A stretch of DNA of 26,725 bases from Promethearchaeota archaeon (GTDB lineage Archaea; Asgardarchaeota; Lokiarchaeia; Sigynarchaeales; SOKP01), in assembly GCA_019058515.1 (NCBI GenBank), contig JAHPYY010000214.1, forward strand, positions 1 to 26,725. The letters are read 5' to 3'. The notes beneath the pieces are model-generated. The model saw only the letters and a program-made list of their open reading frames with translations, did not search any database and was not told the DNA's origin. Shown piece after piece: positions 8,049-16,534 of this stretch (position 1 is the first letter of the stretch; each line of letters starts with the position of its first letter). A program made the translations under genes and the position numbers.

Positions 8049-9212
8049 ATGGATTGGGAAAAATTACGTAAAGAAGAGTTTCCTGCGTTAGAAGATAAAG
8101 TGTATTTAATGGCGGCTTCTGCTTCACCAGTTTCCAATAGCGCTTACACATCAGTAGTTTCCTATTTAGAGGAAATGCGCCAAAACGGTGACATCAATTT
8201 TATGACATTTTTCGAGGAACTTGGTGAACTAAAGTCCAATCTTGCAGAGTACATTAACGCACAGGAAAATAACATCGCGTTTACTATCAGTACATCCTCA
8301 GGTATGAATATCATTGCCCAGATCCTAGAGAAGGGAGAGATATTATACCCATCAGGCGAGTTTCCCGCCTCTGTTCACATATTTAAGAGAAAAGGTTTTC
8401 CTTGCATTCCTATTCCTCCCGACTTAAATTACATTTATCGTATTGAAGATTTTAGAAATAAATTATCTGAAAATACAAAACACCTTGTCCATTCACATAT
8501 ACAGTCATTTACTGGCTTCAAACAAAATCTTACAGCGTTAGGGAACTTTTGCGCAGAAAATGACTTATCGAATATTATAAACGCCACTCAATCATTTACT
8601 ATAGCCGAGATTGATGTGAGAGAGCAGAATATTGATGCGATGGCTGTGAACGCTTTAAAATGGGGGTGTTGTGGATATGGGGCGGGAATTTTATACATTT
8701 CCGAAGAACTAATGAAATTTAAAAATCCCCCCGTCACAGGATGGTTAAGCGTTGAACATCCAGAAGAAATGGATAATAACGACATCTATGTTCCTCGAGA
8801 AACGAAAAGGATGGATTCGTTCGGAGGAACTCCCAACTTCGCAGCGCTTCTATCCCTTAAAGGAAGTATTGATTTAGTGAAAAGAATTGGATCGGGAAGC
8901 GTGAAGAATGGCGTTTCTATGATCGAGGAAAGAATCCAATGGCTCACATCTAAATTTCTAGAAGGATTAAGAGACCTTGATTTTAATGTTATTTCACCAG
9001 TAGAGGAGAAATATCGGTCGGGGATAATTATCATTGAACATAACCAGGCAAAAGAGATACACGATTTTTTGATAAAACACAAAATATTCACTTCCCTAAG
9101 AAAAAATACCATAACTCACCAAGAAAACCTTGTAAGGTTTGCCTTTCATTATTACAATAATCTAAGCGATGCTGAAGAAGTTATAGAAGTTTTAAAAAAA
9201 ATGGAATTATAA
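8049..9212 (+). CDS. Class V aminotransferase / cysteine desulfurase-like PLP enzyme
   Basis: A 387-residue fold-type I PLP protein of the NifS/SufS/Csd superfamily. The Schiff-base lysine is K204 in ALKWGCCGYG, a position that in desulfurases reads HKW...GP.G. A SxSSGMN segment (residues about 79-86) would hold the PLP phosphate, and NATQSF keeps the Gln that stacks near O3'. The Asp that normally contacts the pyridine nitrogen ('DxxQ') reads as Asn here, and the His before the lysine is Leu. No flexible-loop catalytic Cys of the desulfurase type is obvious. Its chemistry may therefore be lyase, isomerase or epimerase rather than sulfur mobilisation. ATG start at 8049, without a ribosome site. 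Confidence 0.82.
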   Translation: MDWEKLRKEEFPALEDKVYLMAASASPVSNSAYTSVVSYLEEMRQNGDINFMTFFEELGELKSNLAEYINAQENNIAFTISTSSGMNIIAQILEKGEILYPSGEFPASVHIFKRKGFPCIPIPPDLNYIYRIEDFRNKLSENTKHLVHSHIQSFTGFKQNLTALGNFCAENDLSNIINATQSFTIAEIDVREQNIDAMAVNALKWGCCGYGAGILYISEELMKFKNPPVTGWLSVEHPEEMDNNDIYVPRETKRMDSFGGTPNFAALLSLKGSIDLVKRIGSGSVKNGVSMIEERIQWLTSKFLEGLRDLDFNVISPVEEKYRSGIIIIEHNQAKEIHDFLIKHKIFTSLRKNTITHQENLVRFAFHYYNNLSDAEEVIEVLKKMEL

Positions 9213-9314
9213 TGCACTTTAAGATTAATAATTCCTATTACTATCCAAATCTGATTGTAGAATATTTATTATTTATTTAAAAAAAAGTTTAAATTAGTTA
9301 ATTTCATTATTCTT

Positions 9315-9344
9315 AAAAAGATATAATAACTCTCATATCTTTTT
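9315..9344 (+). terminator. Stem-loop followed by a T run
   Basis: AAAAAGATAT at 9315-9324 and ATATCTTTTT at 9335-9344 are perfectly complementary over 10 bp with a 10-base loop, and the T tract continues to 9346. It lies 100 bases downstream of the aminotransferase and 109 upstream of the GTPase. It resembles an intrinsic terminator, although the stem is very AT-rich; archaea usually terminate on T runs alone. Confidence 0.4.
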
Positions 9345-9452
9345 TTAACACTCTATAAGAGCAGTTAAGGTGTCATTAAGCCGAAGAAATGTGTATAGCA
9401 ATATCTATCTATATTTGAAGCAAATTAAGTAGGAACCCAGGTGATGTTTTAA

Positions 9453-9971
9453 ATGAAGCATTATAAACTCAAGATACTTACGGCAGGCGAAGGAGCAGTA
9501 GGGAAAACCACTTATTTGCAGAGATACACTACAGGCTCATTTCTAGAGTCACTTAAATTGACGATAGGTGTAGAATTCTTCACGAAGACAGTTATTATTG
9601 ACGATAACGAATGCTATTTAATAATATGGGACTTTGGGGGGCAAAATCAGTTTAGAAGGATTTTACCAAGCTATGTTGCAGGAGCTCATGGGGCTCTATT
9701 CATGTTTGATTTAACGAGAATCGTACAAAGTTTAAAAAATGTTGAAGATTGGTGGAGGGTGTTGACTAAACATGGAGATATTCCTATAATATTACTGGGT
9801 ACTAAATTGGATTTAGTAACTGTAAAATTAACGCCCTACGATTTTGAGTACATAAAAAGTGTAAAAAAGGATTACAATTTTGTCGAGTATATGGAAACTT
9901 CAAGCAAAACTGGAGAGAATATCGAAAAAGGCATATTAACATTGATAACCAGCATTTTAGACAAGAATTAA
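9453..9971 (+). CDS. Ras-superfamily small GTPase (Asgard type)
   Basis: A 172-residue single-domain GTPase. All five nucleotide motifs are present: G1 GEGAVGKT (residues 12-19), G2 T37 in LTIGVEF, G3 WDFGGQ (59-64, with Gln64 in the catalytic position), G4 GTKLD and G5 ETSSKTG. Two features differ from eukaryotic Rab/Ras: FGG instead of TAG in switch II, and TKLD instead of NKxD. There is no C-terminal Cys, so no prenyl anchor; membrane binding would need a partner. Expanded sets of such GTPases are a hallmark of Asgard archaea. CCCAGGTGATG before the ATG fixes the start. The upstream 240 bases contain only the stem-loop at 9315. Confidence 0.93.
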   Translation: MKHYKLKILTAGEGAVGKTTYLQRYTTGSFLESLKLTIGVEFFTKTVIIDDNECYLIIWDFGGQNQFRRILPSYVAGAHGALFMFDLTRIVQSLKNVEDWWRVLTKHGDIPIILLGTKLDLVTVKLTPYDFEYIKSVKKDYNFVEYMETSSKTGENIEKGILTLITSILDKN

Positions 9972-10212
9972 AACGTCTGAAAATATATTAAGAAAAAAGT
10001 AAAATCTGGGTTGAATCTGATAGATACAAACAAGGCAGTACTTTTTCTAATACATTACCGATAATTTAATCGTGAATATGTTCCTTTTATATTTTGTGTT
10101 ATCTAATGAGACTCTCATTTAGAGGGAATCAGAATGTATAAATACAACTAGTACTATAAATGGTATAACTGCTAGCTCAGAATAATTTGGTTAATACTAA
10201 TTTTAATTTGTC

Positions 10213-13050
10213 ATGACAATAATTCAAGATTTTCATAACGACTTCAATCAAATAATTGAATTTTTATCAATAGAAACCGAAGACTTAATAGTAATTACAG
10301 ATATTTCCAAAGAATTTAGAATACTTTTTCTTAATGAGGGACATTTTGCGAAGTCGCTTGCTATAAAATATAAGAACTTAGTAGACACATCTGTTTTAAA
10401 ACTAATTCCTGTTTCTGAACATAAGAAGGTTGCTAAATTTCTAAATAACTTATCGGGTAAGCAATTAAAAAGGATTACAACCCAACTGTCTTACAATAAA
10501 TCAAAATATCATTGGTGTACACTCTCCGCTAAAACTGTAAAAATTAACGATAAAAAGTATAACTACCTTAATTTTAAAGATATCTCTAAAATTAAACACC
10601 TCGAGACAGAATTAAGCGAGACTAGAAAGCATTTGAAAGCAATTAGAGAGTCGTTTCCAGAAATACGATTTTGGCGCTCTTTGAATTCTGAAAAATACGA
10701 AAATATTATTCAGAATACAAACGAGATGCTATTAAATGTCATAGATAATGTACCAGAATATATATGTTGGAAAGACACCGAGTTAAGATACCTTGGATGT
10801 AATGAAAACTATGCTAAAATGGTAAATATCGATCCCCCCGAAGATATATACGGTAAACGAGACATTGATTTGTTCTCTAGTTCAGAAATTATTAATAAGA
10901 TTACCAGAATGGACAATCAAGCGATATCAACGAATTCTTGTTTAATAGATGGGAATGAAGTCTGGTTTTTAGAGAGTGGTGATATCTTATTTGAATCGAA
11001 GCGAGTTCCTTTACACGATTTGCACGGAAACATATTTGGACTCTTATGCGCATTTCGCGATGTAACGGAACAAAAAAAAGCGGAGCAAAAGTTAAAGCAA
11101 TCAGAAGAAAAGTATCGCCATTTATTTGACAATTCACCTTTATCGATTATTTTAATAGATAGGAAAGGTAATTACATCGACTGGAATTCCAAAGCAGAAA
11201 AACTTTTTGGGTATGAAAAAGCGAAGATTCTTGGAAAGAATTTCCGAGATATTCCCACTATTTCAAAAGATAAATTCCCAATAGTAATTGAACAATTAGA
11301 ATTGTTGTTTAAAGGAGAAACTTTAGATCCAGTTGAAATTCACTGTTTTAGAAAAGATGGAAGTCGTGTTTGGGTAAATTCTCACATTTCTTTAATGAAT
11401 ATTGGAAATCAAAAGATTGGCATCATTCTTGGTCAAGATATTACCGACAGTAAACAATTCGAGCTGAAGTTAATGGAGTCAAATAAAAGATTGGAAGAGT
11501 TATTAGATACTTCAGCAATGGGGGTACTTGAGATATCTAGTAATGAGATTACCTATATTAATCCAAAAATGTTAGATATCCTAGGATTCAAAAGAGCTGA
11601 TCTCTCATATAATAAATTAGTAACTGAAATAATATATCCCAATGATGTTCCCAAGTTTATGGAATATTTTGAGAACAAAGAGTTAGAAATTAGAATAATT
11701 GATAACCTTAAAAGAGTAAAATGGTTAAAAGGCAAGAGGCTGAACCTTAAAACTAATAAACAGAGTCAAGAATATACAGGATTTAGATTATGGTTAGACG
11801 ACATAACCGAATCAAAATTGTACGAAAACACCATTTACGAGTTAAGTCTCAATTTTTTAAACTTTACTACGGATGTTCAAAAAAATATCGTAATGCTTCT
11901 CGAGTCTTGTAGTAAACTATTGAACGCAGATTTAGTTATATACCTTCATCGAAGAGAAGTCGATGGATTAATCAGGAACATGGTGTTTACCAACGAAAAC
12001 GAAGTTGAAGAATACGATAGCGATTATTTATTTGATAACTTAAAACTGACAGACATTCTTAAAGAAAATCACGATTTCCCTCAATCCTTTTCTGGTTTAA
12101 GGCAATCGAAATATTTCATAACAGATCCGTTTATTATTAGAACCAATGCAAATTATTGTTATGGGAAAATGATTAAATCACGTAGAAAACTAGATAGTGT
12201 TATTTGTGTATTATTTAAAGAAGAACCTCAAATTGTAAATCTAAGTGAACTTATCTTATTTATTATTAGCGATGCAATTGAGATTGAGGAGCGTCGTTGG
12301 GAGGTTCAAAAACATTTAGAAGAACAAAACAAAATGCTTAACGAAATTAACGCTTTTAAAAGTGAACTTCTCTCACGTACATCTCACGAGCTAAAAACTC
12401 CTCTAATTTCCGTCAAAGGATTTACGGAGCTGTTGTTAACTCTTTATAATTCCAAGTTAGATAAAGATATGATATCAATTTTGGATGAAATTAAAAACGG
12501 AAGTAAACGATTGGAGAAAACAATTAATCTTTTGCTTGAAAGCTCGAGGCTGGAACAGAACAAACTCGTGTTAAATTGTCAACGAGAAGATTTATCGTTT
12601 TTATTGAAGTATTGCATTAAGGAATTGGAAGGAATTGCGAGATTAAGGGAACAAACTATACTCTTGGATCTTCACGATAGTTTGTATACAAAATTTGATA
12701 AAGAGAGGATATACGAGGTAATTTCGAATTTTATAACAAACGCAATTAAATACACACCTGTAGGAGGGAGCATCAAAATCAAATCTATTATTAAGGATAG
12801 TTCCTATATTATTTCGGTTAAAGACACAGGCATTGGATTAACAAAAGAAGAGATGAGTCAATTATTTAAACAATTCGGTAAAATTGAGCGATATGGTAAA
12901 GGATATGACTTAGGAATTGAAGGAACTGGCTTAGGTCTTTACATTTCAAAAAAAATAATTGAACTTCACGAAGGGGAGATTTGGGCAGAATCAGAAGGTA
13001 GAAATAAAGGGAGCACTTTCTTTTTTTCTCTACCTATACTCGACAAATAG
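10213..13050 (+). CDS. Cytosolic multi-PAS/GAF hybrid-input sensor histidine kinase
   Basis: A 945-residue sensor kinase without membrane segments. The order is: a divergent PAS-like region (about 1-135), PAS (about 178-290, VPEYICWKDTELRYLG), PAS with PAC (about 300-420, PLSIILIDRKGNYIDWN), PAS (about 428-540) and a GAF-like region (about 543-690). Then come a coiled coil and the HisKA helix with the phospho-acceptor H725 in RTSHELKTPL, then the ATPase domain with N box (NFITNAIKYTP, about 838), G1 DTGIG (about 873), F box LFKQFGKI and G2 GTGLGLYISKK. All kinase motifs are intact and no receiver domain is fused, so a separate response regulator is needed; none intact is in this window. ATG at 10213 follows a TATA-like ACTATAAATGG at about 10152. 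Confidence 0.93.
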   Translation: MTIIQDFHNDFNQIIEFLSIETEDLIVITDISKEFRILFLNEGHFAKSLAIKYKNLVDTSVLKLIPVSEHKKVAKFLNNLSGKQLKRITTQLSYNKSKYHWCTLSAKTVKINDKKYNYLNFKDISKIKHLETELSETRKHLKAIRESFPEIRFWRSLNSEKYENIIQNTNEMLLNVIDNVPEYICWKDTELRYLGCNENYAKMVNIDPPEDIYGKRDIDLFSSSEIINKITRMDNQAISTNSCLIDGNEVWFLESGDILFESKRVPLHDLHGNIFGLLCAFRDVTEQKKAEQKLKQSEEKYRHLFDNSPLSIILIDRKGNYIDWNSKAEKLFGYEKAKILGKNFRDIPTISKDKFPIVIEQLELLFKGETLDPVEIHCFRKDGSRVWVNSHISLMNIGNQKIGIILGQDITDSKQFELKLMESNKRLEELLDTSAMGVLEISSNEITYINPKMLDILGFKRADLSYNKLVTEIIYPNDVPKFMEYFENKELEIRIIDNLKRVKWLKGKRLNLKTNKQSQEYTGFRLWLDDITESKLYENTIYELSLNFLNFTTDVQKNIVMLLESCSKLLNADLVIYLHRREVDGLIRNMVFTNENEVEEYDSDYLFDNLKLTDILKENHDFPQSFSGLRQSKYFITDPFIIRTNANYCYGKMIKSRRKLDSVICVLFKEEPQIVNLSELILFIISDAIEIEERRWEVQKHLEEQNKMLNEINAFKSELLSRTSHELKTPLISVKGFTELLLTLYNSKLDKDMISILDEIKNGSKRLEKTINLLLESSRLEQNKLVLNCQREDLSFLLKYCIKELEGIARLREQTILLDLHDSLYTKFDKERIYEVISNFITNAIKYTPVGGSIKIKSIIKDSSYIISVKDTGIGLTKEEMSQLFKQFGKIERYGKGYDLGIEGTGLGLYISKKIIELHEGEIWAESEGRNKGSTFFFSLPILDK

Positions 13051-13069
13051 TATTTAAATTCAGATAATT

Positions 13070-13792
13070 CTAAGATTGATGAACTATGCTGTAATATAGC
13101 ATAATACTTAGCGGAATAAAACTCATTGCGAGGAAAGGCCATATATAAGAATAAGTAGCATTATTCCATGTATTATACAATGCGGTACCTATCAAAATAA
13201 ACAACAATCCGTTATTAGAAACAACTAATGTTATCAATCTCTTTTTTAACCAATTTTGTTTAAATCTCCTAATTACTAAATAGCATAAGATAAAGTTTGG
13301 AACTATGTACCCAAGAGAAATAAATAAAACCAATGTCAAAAATAATTCCCAACTCCAAAATGGAATCCATATATTATCCGCAGGTTGGAAGGTAATTCCT
13401 TGCACAAAAAACAAAATTAATACAATTACGACGCTATAAATAATAAATACAATAAATTGTTTTCGAATAGACCACCGATTTTTCACATCTAGCAAATCTA
13501 ACTCATAAAATATCAAAAAAGCGGGAGCAATCGCAATTAAATATATTATAATATAATAAAAAGCGTACGAAAAATCATAAATACGCAAAGGAATTTGGAT
13601 CGCGTTTAAAATAAGGGCAATTGAACCAGTAAGAAAATAGGTGCTAATATTTAACGTTAAACGGCTTTTATCGCGCTTTACTAATTTGAATGCCAAAAAC
13701 AAGAAAAAAACTCCAATAAAACCTTTAACAAAATAAACCAAAAGAAGCCTTACAATATCGAAGTCCTCATTCATCGGATACGATATATTCAA
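13070..13792 (-). CDS. Multi-pass membrane protein of unknown function
   Basis: About 234-240 residues with seven likely membrane helices (near 15-37, 49-68, 73-95, 112-132, 148-171, 186-203 and 213-235), separated by short basic loops. The layout recalls seven-helix sensory or histidine-kinase N-terminal modules, but no kinase part follows. The longest frame starts at TTG 13792; the in-frame ATG at 13774 (MNEDFDIVRLLLVYF) is equally likely, since neither has a ribosome site. It is convergent with the large kinase gene (20 bases between stops), so a joint role is possible but unproven. Confidence 0.75.
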   Translation of the reverse strand: MNISYPMNEDFDIVRLLLVYFVKGFIGVFFLFLAFKLVKRDKSRLTLNISTYFLTGSIALILNAIQIPLRIYDFSYAFYYIIIYLIAIAPAFLIFYELDLLDVKNRWSIRKQFIVFIIYSVVIVLILFFVQGITFQPADNIWIPFWSWELFLTLVLFISLGYIVPNFILCYLVIRRFKQNWLKKRLITLVVSNNGLLFILIGTALYNTWNNATYSYIWPFLAMSFIPLSIMLYYSIVHQS

Positions 13793-13834
13793 AAATTTTG
13801 GACTGGTATTATTATATCGGATTTATAATTTTTA

Positions 13835-13850
13835 AATAATACGTATTATT
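13835..13850. promoter_or_regulatory. 16-base perfect palindrome between divergent genes
   Basis: AATAATACGTATTATT is its own reverse complement. The ACGTAT core repeats 10 bases later (13851-13856), giving two ACGTAT sites one helical turn apart, adjacent to the TATA-like TTTAAA. It stands between the divergent membrane-protein gene and the small Lys-rich gene, where a dimeric regulator could control either. Confidence 0.45.
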
Positions 13851-13928
13851 ACGTATAATGGACTCCTAAAAATTTTATTAAGACCTAAAGCATTTTTAAT
13901 TATCAATAAAATAAATATAGGTATTAAG

Positions 13929-14174
13929 ATGGGGCTTCAAAATAAGAACGAAGGAGAGGAATTCGAGAAAAAGGATGTGGTAAAAAAGTACTTCGCACGA
14001 GAATTTACAGTCCTGACGAAAGAAATTAGGGACAGGGTAATTCAATTAAAGTTGCCATCAGAAGAAAGAAAAAAGGTCACTCAAGAACTAGCGTTTCTTC
14101 CTGAAGAAAAGCAGTTAGACTATTTGGACGAACTTGCTGCAAAAATAGGTAAGACTAAAAAGAAAAAAAAGTGA
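13929..14174 (+). CDS. Small charged helical protein with poly-Lys tail; frame continues past TGA
   Basis: An 81-residue, strongly charged, mostly helical protein ending in KTKKKKK. No family is recognised. Segments such as REIRDRVIQLKLPSEERKKV and FLPEEKQLDYLDELAAKI look like a compact helical bundle. The A8 run encoding the tail is a possible slippage site. Immediately after the TGA at 14172-14174 the same frame stays open for 34 codons with coding-like composition (see the separate entry), so the gene may once have been, or may still be, about 116 codons long. Start ATG at 13929 without a clear ribosome site. Confidence 0.65.
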   Translation: MGLQNKNEGEEFEKKDVVKKYFAREFTVLTKEIRDRVIQLKLPSEERKKVTQELAFLPEEKQLDYLDELAAKIGKTKKKKK

Positions 14175-14279
14175 AAGATTATTAGTGAATTAACCCCTGA
14201 GGAAATCTTTATCTTAGAAAAATTAAAGGAATTTGAAGGGATGATTCCTGGATTCTCTTCAATCATTAAACTGTTATAA
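14175..14279 (+). pseudogene. In-frame extension beyond the TGA stop
   Basis: The frame of the preceding gene continues KIISELTPEEIFILEKLKEF then EGMIPGFSSIIKLL and ends in TAA at 14277-14279. There is no start codon of its own before ATG 14241. The amphipathic helix and Pro/Gly turn look like real protein. A nonsense mutation, stop-codon readthrough, or two pieces of one former gene are all possible. Confidence 0.4.
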
Positions 14280-14375
14280 GTTCTTTTAATTAAAAACGAA
14301 TGAGAATAATTAGATAAATAATTATTAAACAATTAAAAAGAAATCTTTGACTATTATATTTAAGTCTTGGCCAGA

Positions 14376-15305
14376 TTAATAGATATTAGCCTTGATTTCT
14401 TTAACTCTCGACCGTAAAGTCACTTCGGTAATTTTAGCGATCTCAGATACTTCTGCTTGAGTTTTTCTCAAGTCTGTTTTCTTTGCAGCCATGTATATCA
14501 CCGAAGCAGCTAAACCTTTAGGATCTTTTCCGACTCTGGTCAAACCCTTTCTCGTAGCAAGCTTTAACATATCAGCAGCTTCCTTTTGAGTCTCCATAGG
14601 TAAACTAAGATCATTGCCAAAGCGGTATACAAGTTGTTCAGCGGTAATTGACTTGTATTTTAAGTTTAATTCAGGTAAAACTTCTTTAACTACCATCCCC
14701 AGCGATCTATGTACAGTTCTTCTTGGAGTCATTGATGCATCGCAAACTTCCTCTAATAATCGAGGGAATTCATGAACTCTGATAGCAGCGTACAACGATG
14801 CAGCGATAAACCCGTCAATAGAACGACCCATAGTCAACTTTTTTTGAGCGACTACTGAGTAAATTTTCCAAGCGGTTTCTTGGATGTGACCGGGAATGTT
14901 CATCTTTGATACCAACATGCTTAACTTAGGTTTTGCTTCCCAGTAATTGCGTTCAATGCTCGAAACCAAAGACTTTTGAATCTTAGATAATCTTGAAAAA
15001 AGCGTTTTTCCCTTGGCATTTATCATGTTTCCACGAGAATCGGTTTTTGTGGTGGGTAATATAGTTCGTGGACCAAAATCTCTCCAACGAGGTTCTGTTT
15101 GTTTCCTTTTTTCCACTTCTTCCATATTATAGGCCCTTCTCTCGTTTTCAACAATATTTCTACCAAAAATCATTCCACAATTTACACAGACAACTTCTCC
15201 TTCTGTGGATTCAATACAAGGACTCTCACAGCATTCCTCGCTAGAATCTATTCCGACATCTTCACACTTTCCTAACCGAAGTCGATTTCTATAATTTTGT
15301 GACAT
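14376..15305 (-). CDS. tfb: Transcription initiation factor TFIIB homologue (TFB)
   Basis: A 309-residue TFB that bridges TBP-DNA and RNA polymerase. The N-terminal zinc ribbon has Cys at 26 (or 25), 30, 40 and 43. The B-reader/linker part contains RWRDFGPRTILP and TKTDSRGNMI. Two cyclin-like repeats follow at about 110-205 and 210-305 (GRSIDGFIAASLYAAIR; GKDPKGLAASVIYMAAKK). The first Cys pair is spaced CX3C (or CX4C), rather than the usual CX2C, which is odd. The sequence is divergent enough to be one of several TFB paralogues, perhaps a specialised one. ATG at 15305. Confidence 0.95.
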   Translation of the reverse strand: MSQNYRNRLRLGKCEDVGIDSSEECCESPCIESTEGEVVCVNCGMIFGRNIVENERRAYNMEEVEKRKQTEPRWRDFGPRTILPTTKTDSRGNMINAKGKTLFSRLSKIQKSLVSSIERNYWEAKPKLSMLVSKMNIPGHIQETAWKIYSVVAQKKLTMGRSIDGFIAASLYAAIRVHEFPRLLEEVCDASMTPRRTVHRSLGMVVKEVLPELNLKYKSITAEQLVYRFGNDLSLPMETQKEAADMLKLATRKGLTRVGKDPKGLAASVIYMAAKKTDLRKTQAEVSEIAKITEVTLRSRVKEIKANIY

Positions 15306-15859
15306 AGTACATTACCAACTAATTAATTAAAATAACAATTTAAATTCAGTGCTGCCAAGTTTAGTTTTAGACTATCAAAAAAATTTTTAGTTTTTTCTAA
15401 TGGACAAACACTAAATCCTATAAAAAGTAAGATCATTCGTATATTTAATTCTTTGTTTTATGGACTATAAATTTTGACCCCAGAAATTCCCACAATTTCA
15501 CGATCAAAAACCATACATCAATGAGAAAACGATCTATTTTTAACTACTCACTATTTTTTGTTTTAGTATTGAATAATAAACTTATTTAAAGTAAGTTTTA
15601 AAAAGGTCTTTTAAATTTGATTTAATCTGGATTCTACATCATAAATTCTTCAATTTTAAATCTCGTAAGTATTAAAATTAATTCTAGGATGCGATTTGGT
15701 TAAAATATACTAAGGATTAACTTTTTATTAAACACATCTTTTAATTCAATAAGATTATTAATAAATAGTGTGATCATACACTTCTTAGAATAGATTTACT
15801 CGTTTTTAAACAAACAGATCTATAACTTTGGAGTTAAATTAAAACAAATTGATGAAACC
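15306..15859. other. Gene-free AT-rich intergenic region
   Basis: It separates the divergent TFB and HdrC-like genes. An imperfect dyad AAACTTA (15578-15584) / TAAGTTT (15592-15598) is visible, and the last 100 bases must hold the HdrC-like gene promoter. No RNA gene or convincing coding remnant is seen. Confidence 0.5.
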
Positions 15860-16471
15860 ATGAGCGAGAATGTAGAGAAATACATAAAGAGAAAAACTTT
15901 CAAATCCACTAACTCGAGAATAGCCCAAAAATTCATAGATGCGGGATTAGAAAAAATAAGGGCGTGTATAAATTGCGGAACTTGTACCGGTAGTTGTCCA
16001 TCCGGTCGTCGGACAGCATATCGAACACGCTCCGCAATTCGCCGAGCGTTAACAGGAGACGAATCTGTACTTTCAGATATTGATATTTGGTTTTGTTCGA
16101 CTTGTTATTACTGTTACGAACGTTGTCCAAGAGATATACCTGTTACAGACATGATCATTAAGCTTCGTAACATCGCAGTAGAGGAGGGATATATATTGGA
16201 CTCACATTTTAGTCTTGCTAATGATATTTTTTACCAAACGGGACATGGAGTCCCAGCCTCTGGAGAGGCAAATAAGAAATGGCGTGATCTTAGGGAATCT
16301 TATGGATTACCCCCGCTACCACCTACTGTCCATTCTCATCCTAAAGCAGTAAAGGAATGCCAAGAACTAATGAAATCGGTTGGATTTACGGATTTAATGG
16401 ACAACGCAAAAAAATTGAAGCAAGAGCGAGCTAAACAAGAAGAGCAGGTAGAAAAGGAAGAGAAAAAATAA
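15860..16471 (+). CDS. HdrC-like heterodisulfide reductase iron-sulfur subunit
   Basis: A 203-residue ferredoxin-type protein with two [4Fe-4S] motifs: C36-x2-C39-x2-C42-x3-C46-P and C79-x2-C82-x2-C85-x3-C89-P. This is the arrangement of HdrC. The region after them (GYILDSHFSLANDIFYQTGHG, here only as a landmark ending at residue 131) also matches HdrC, and a charged coiled-coil tail (about 180-203) follows. HdrC normally passes electrons between HdrA and the HdrB disulfide site. No hdrA or hdrB is next to it, so it probably serves a complex encoded elsewhere. It is convergent with the AOR gene, 63 bases between stops. ATG at 15860. Confidence 0.9.
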   Translation: MSENVEKYIKRKTFKSTNSRIAQKFIDAGLEKIRACINCGTCTGSCPSGRRTAYRTRSAIRRALTGDESVLSDIDIWFCSTCYYCYERCPRDIPVTDMIIKLRNIAVEEGYILDSHFSLANDIFYQTGHGVPASGEANKKWRDLRESYGLPPLPPTVHSHPKAVKECQELMKSVGFTDLMDNAKKLKQERAKQEEQVEKEEKK

Positions 16472-16534
16472 ACTTTTTTTATTATTTCTCCTTTATATTC
16501 TCTTAAATTATTGTTTAATATATTTTTAAAACTA

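Noticed and set aside
14120..14332. Reverse-strand frame of 70 codons
   Set aside because: It is antisense to the small Lys-rich gene and its in-frame extension; Phe/Ser-rich product without domain.
15430..15530. Short reverse frame reading MVFDREIVGISGVKIYSP
   Set aside because: Only 18 codons, no ribosome site, no flanking coding sequence.
15763..15784. AGTGT...ACACT dyad near the HdrC-like gene
   Set aside because: Only a 5-bp stem around GATCAT; too short to support an operator.
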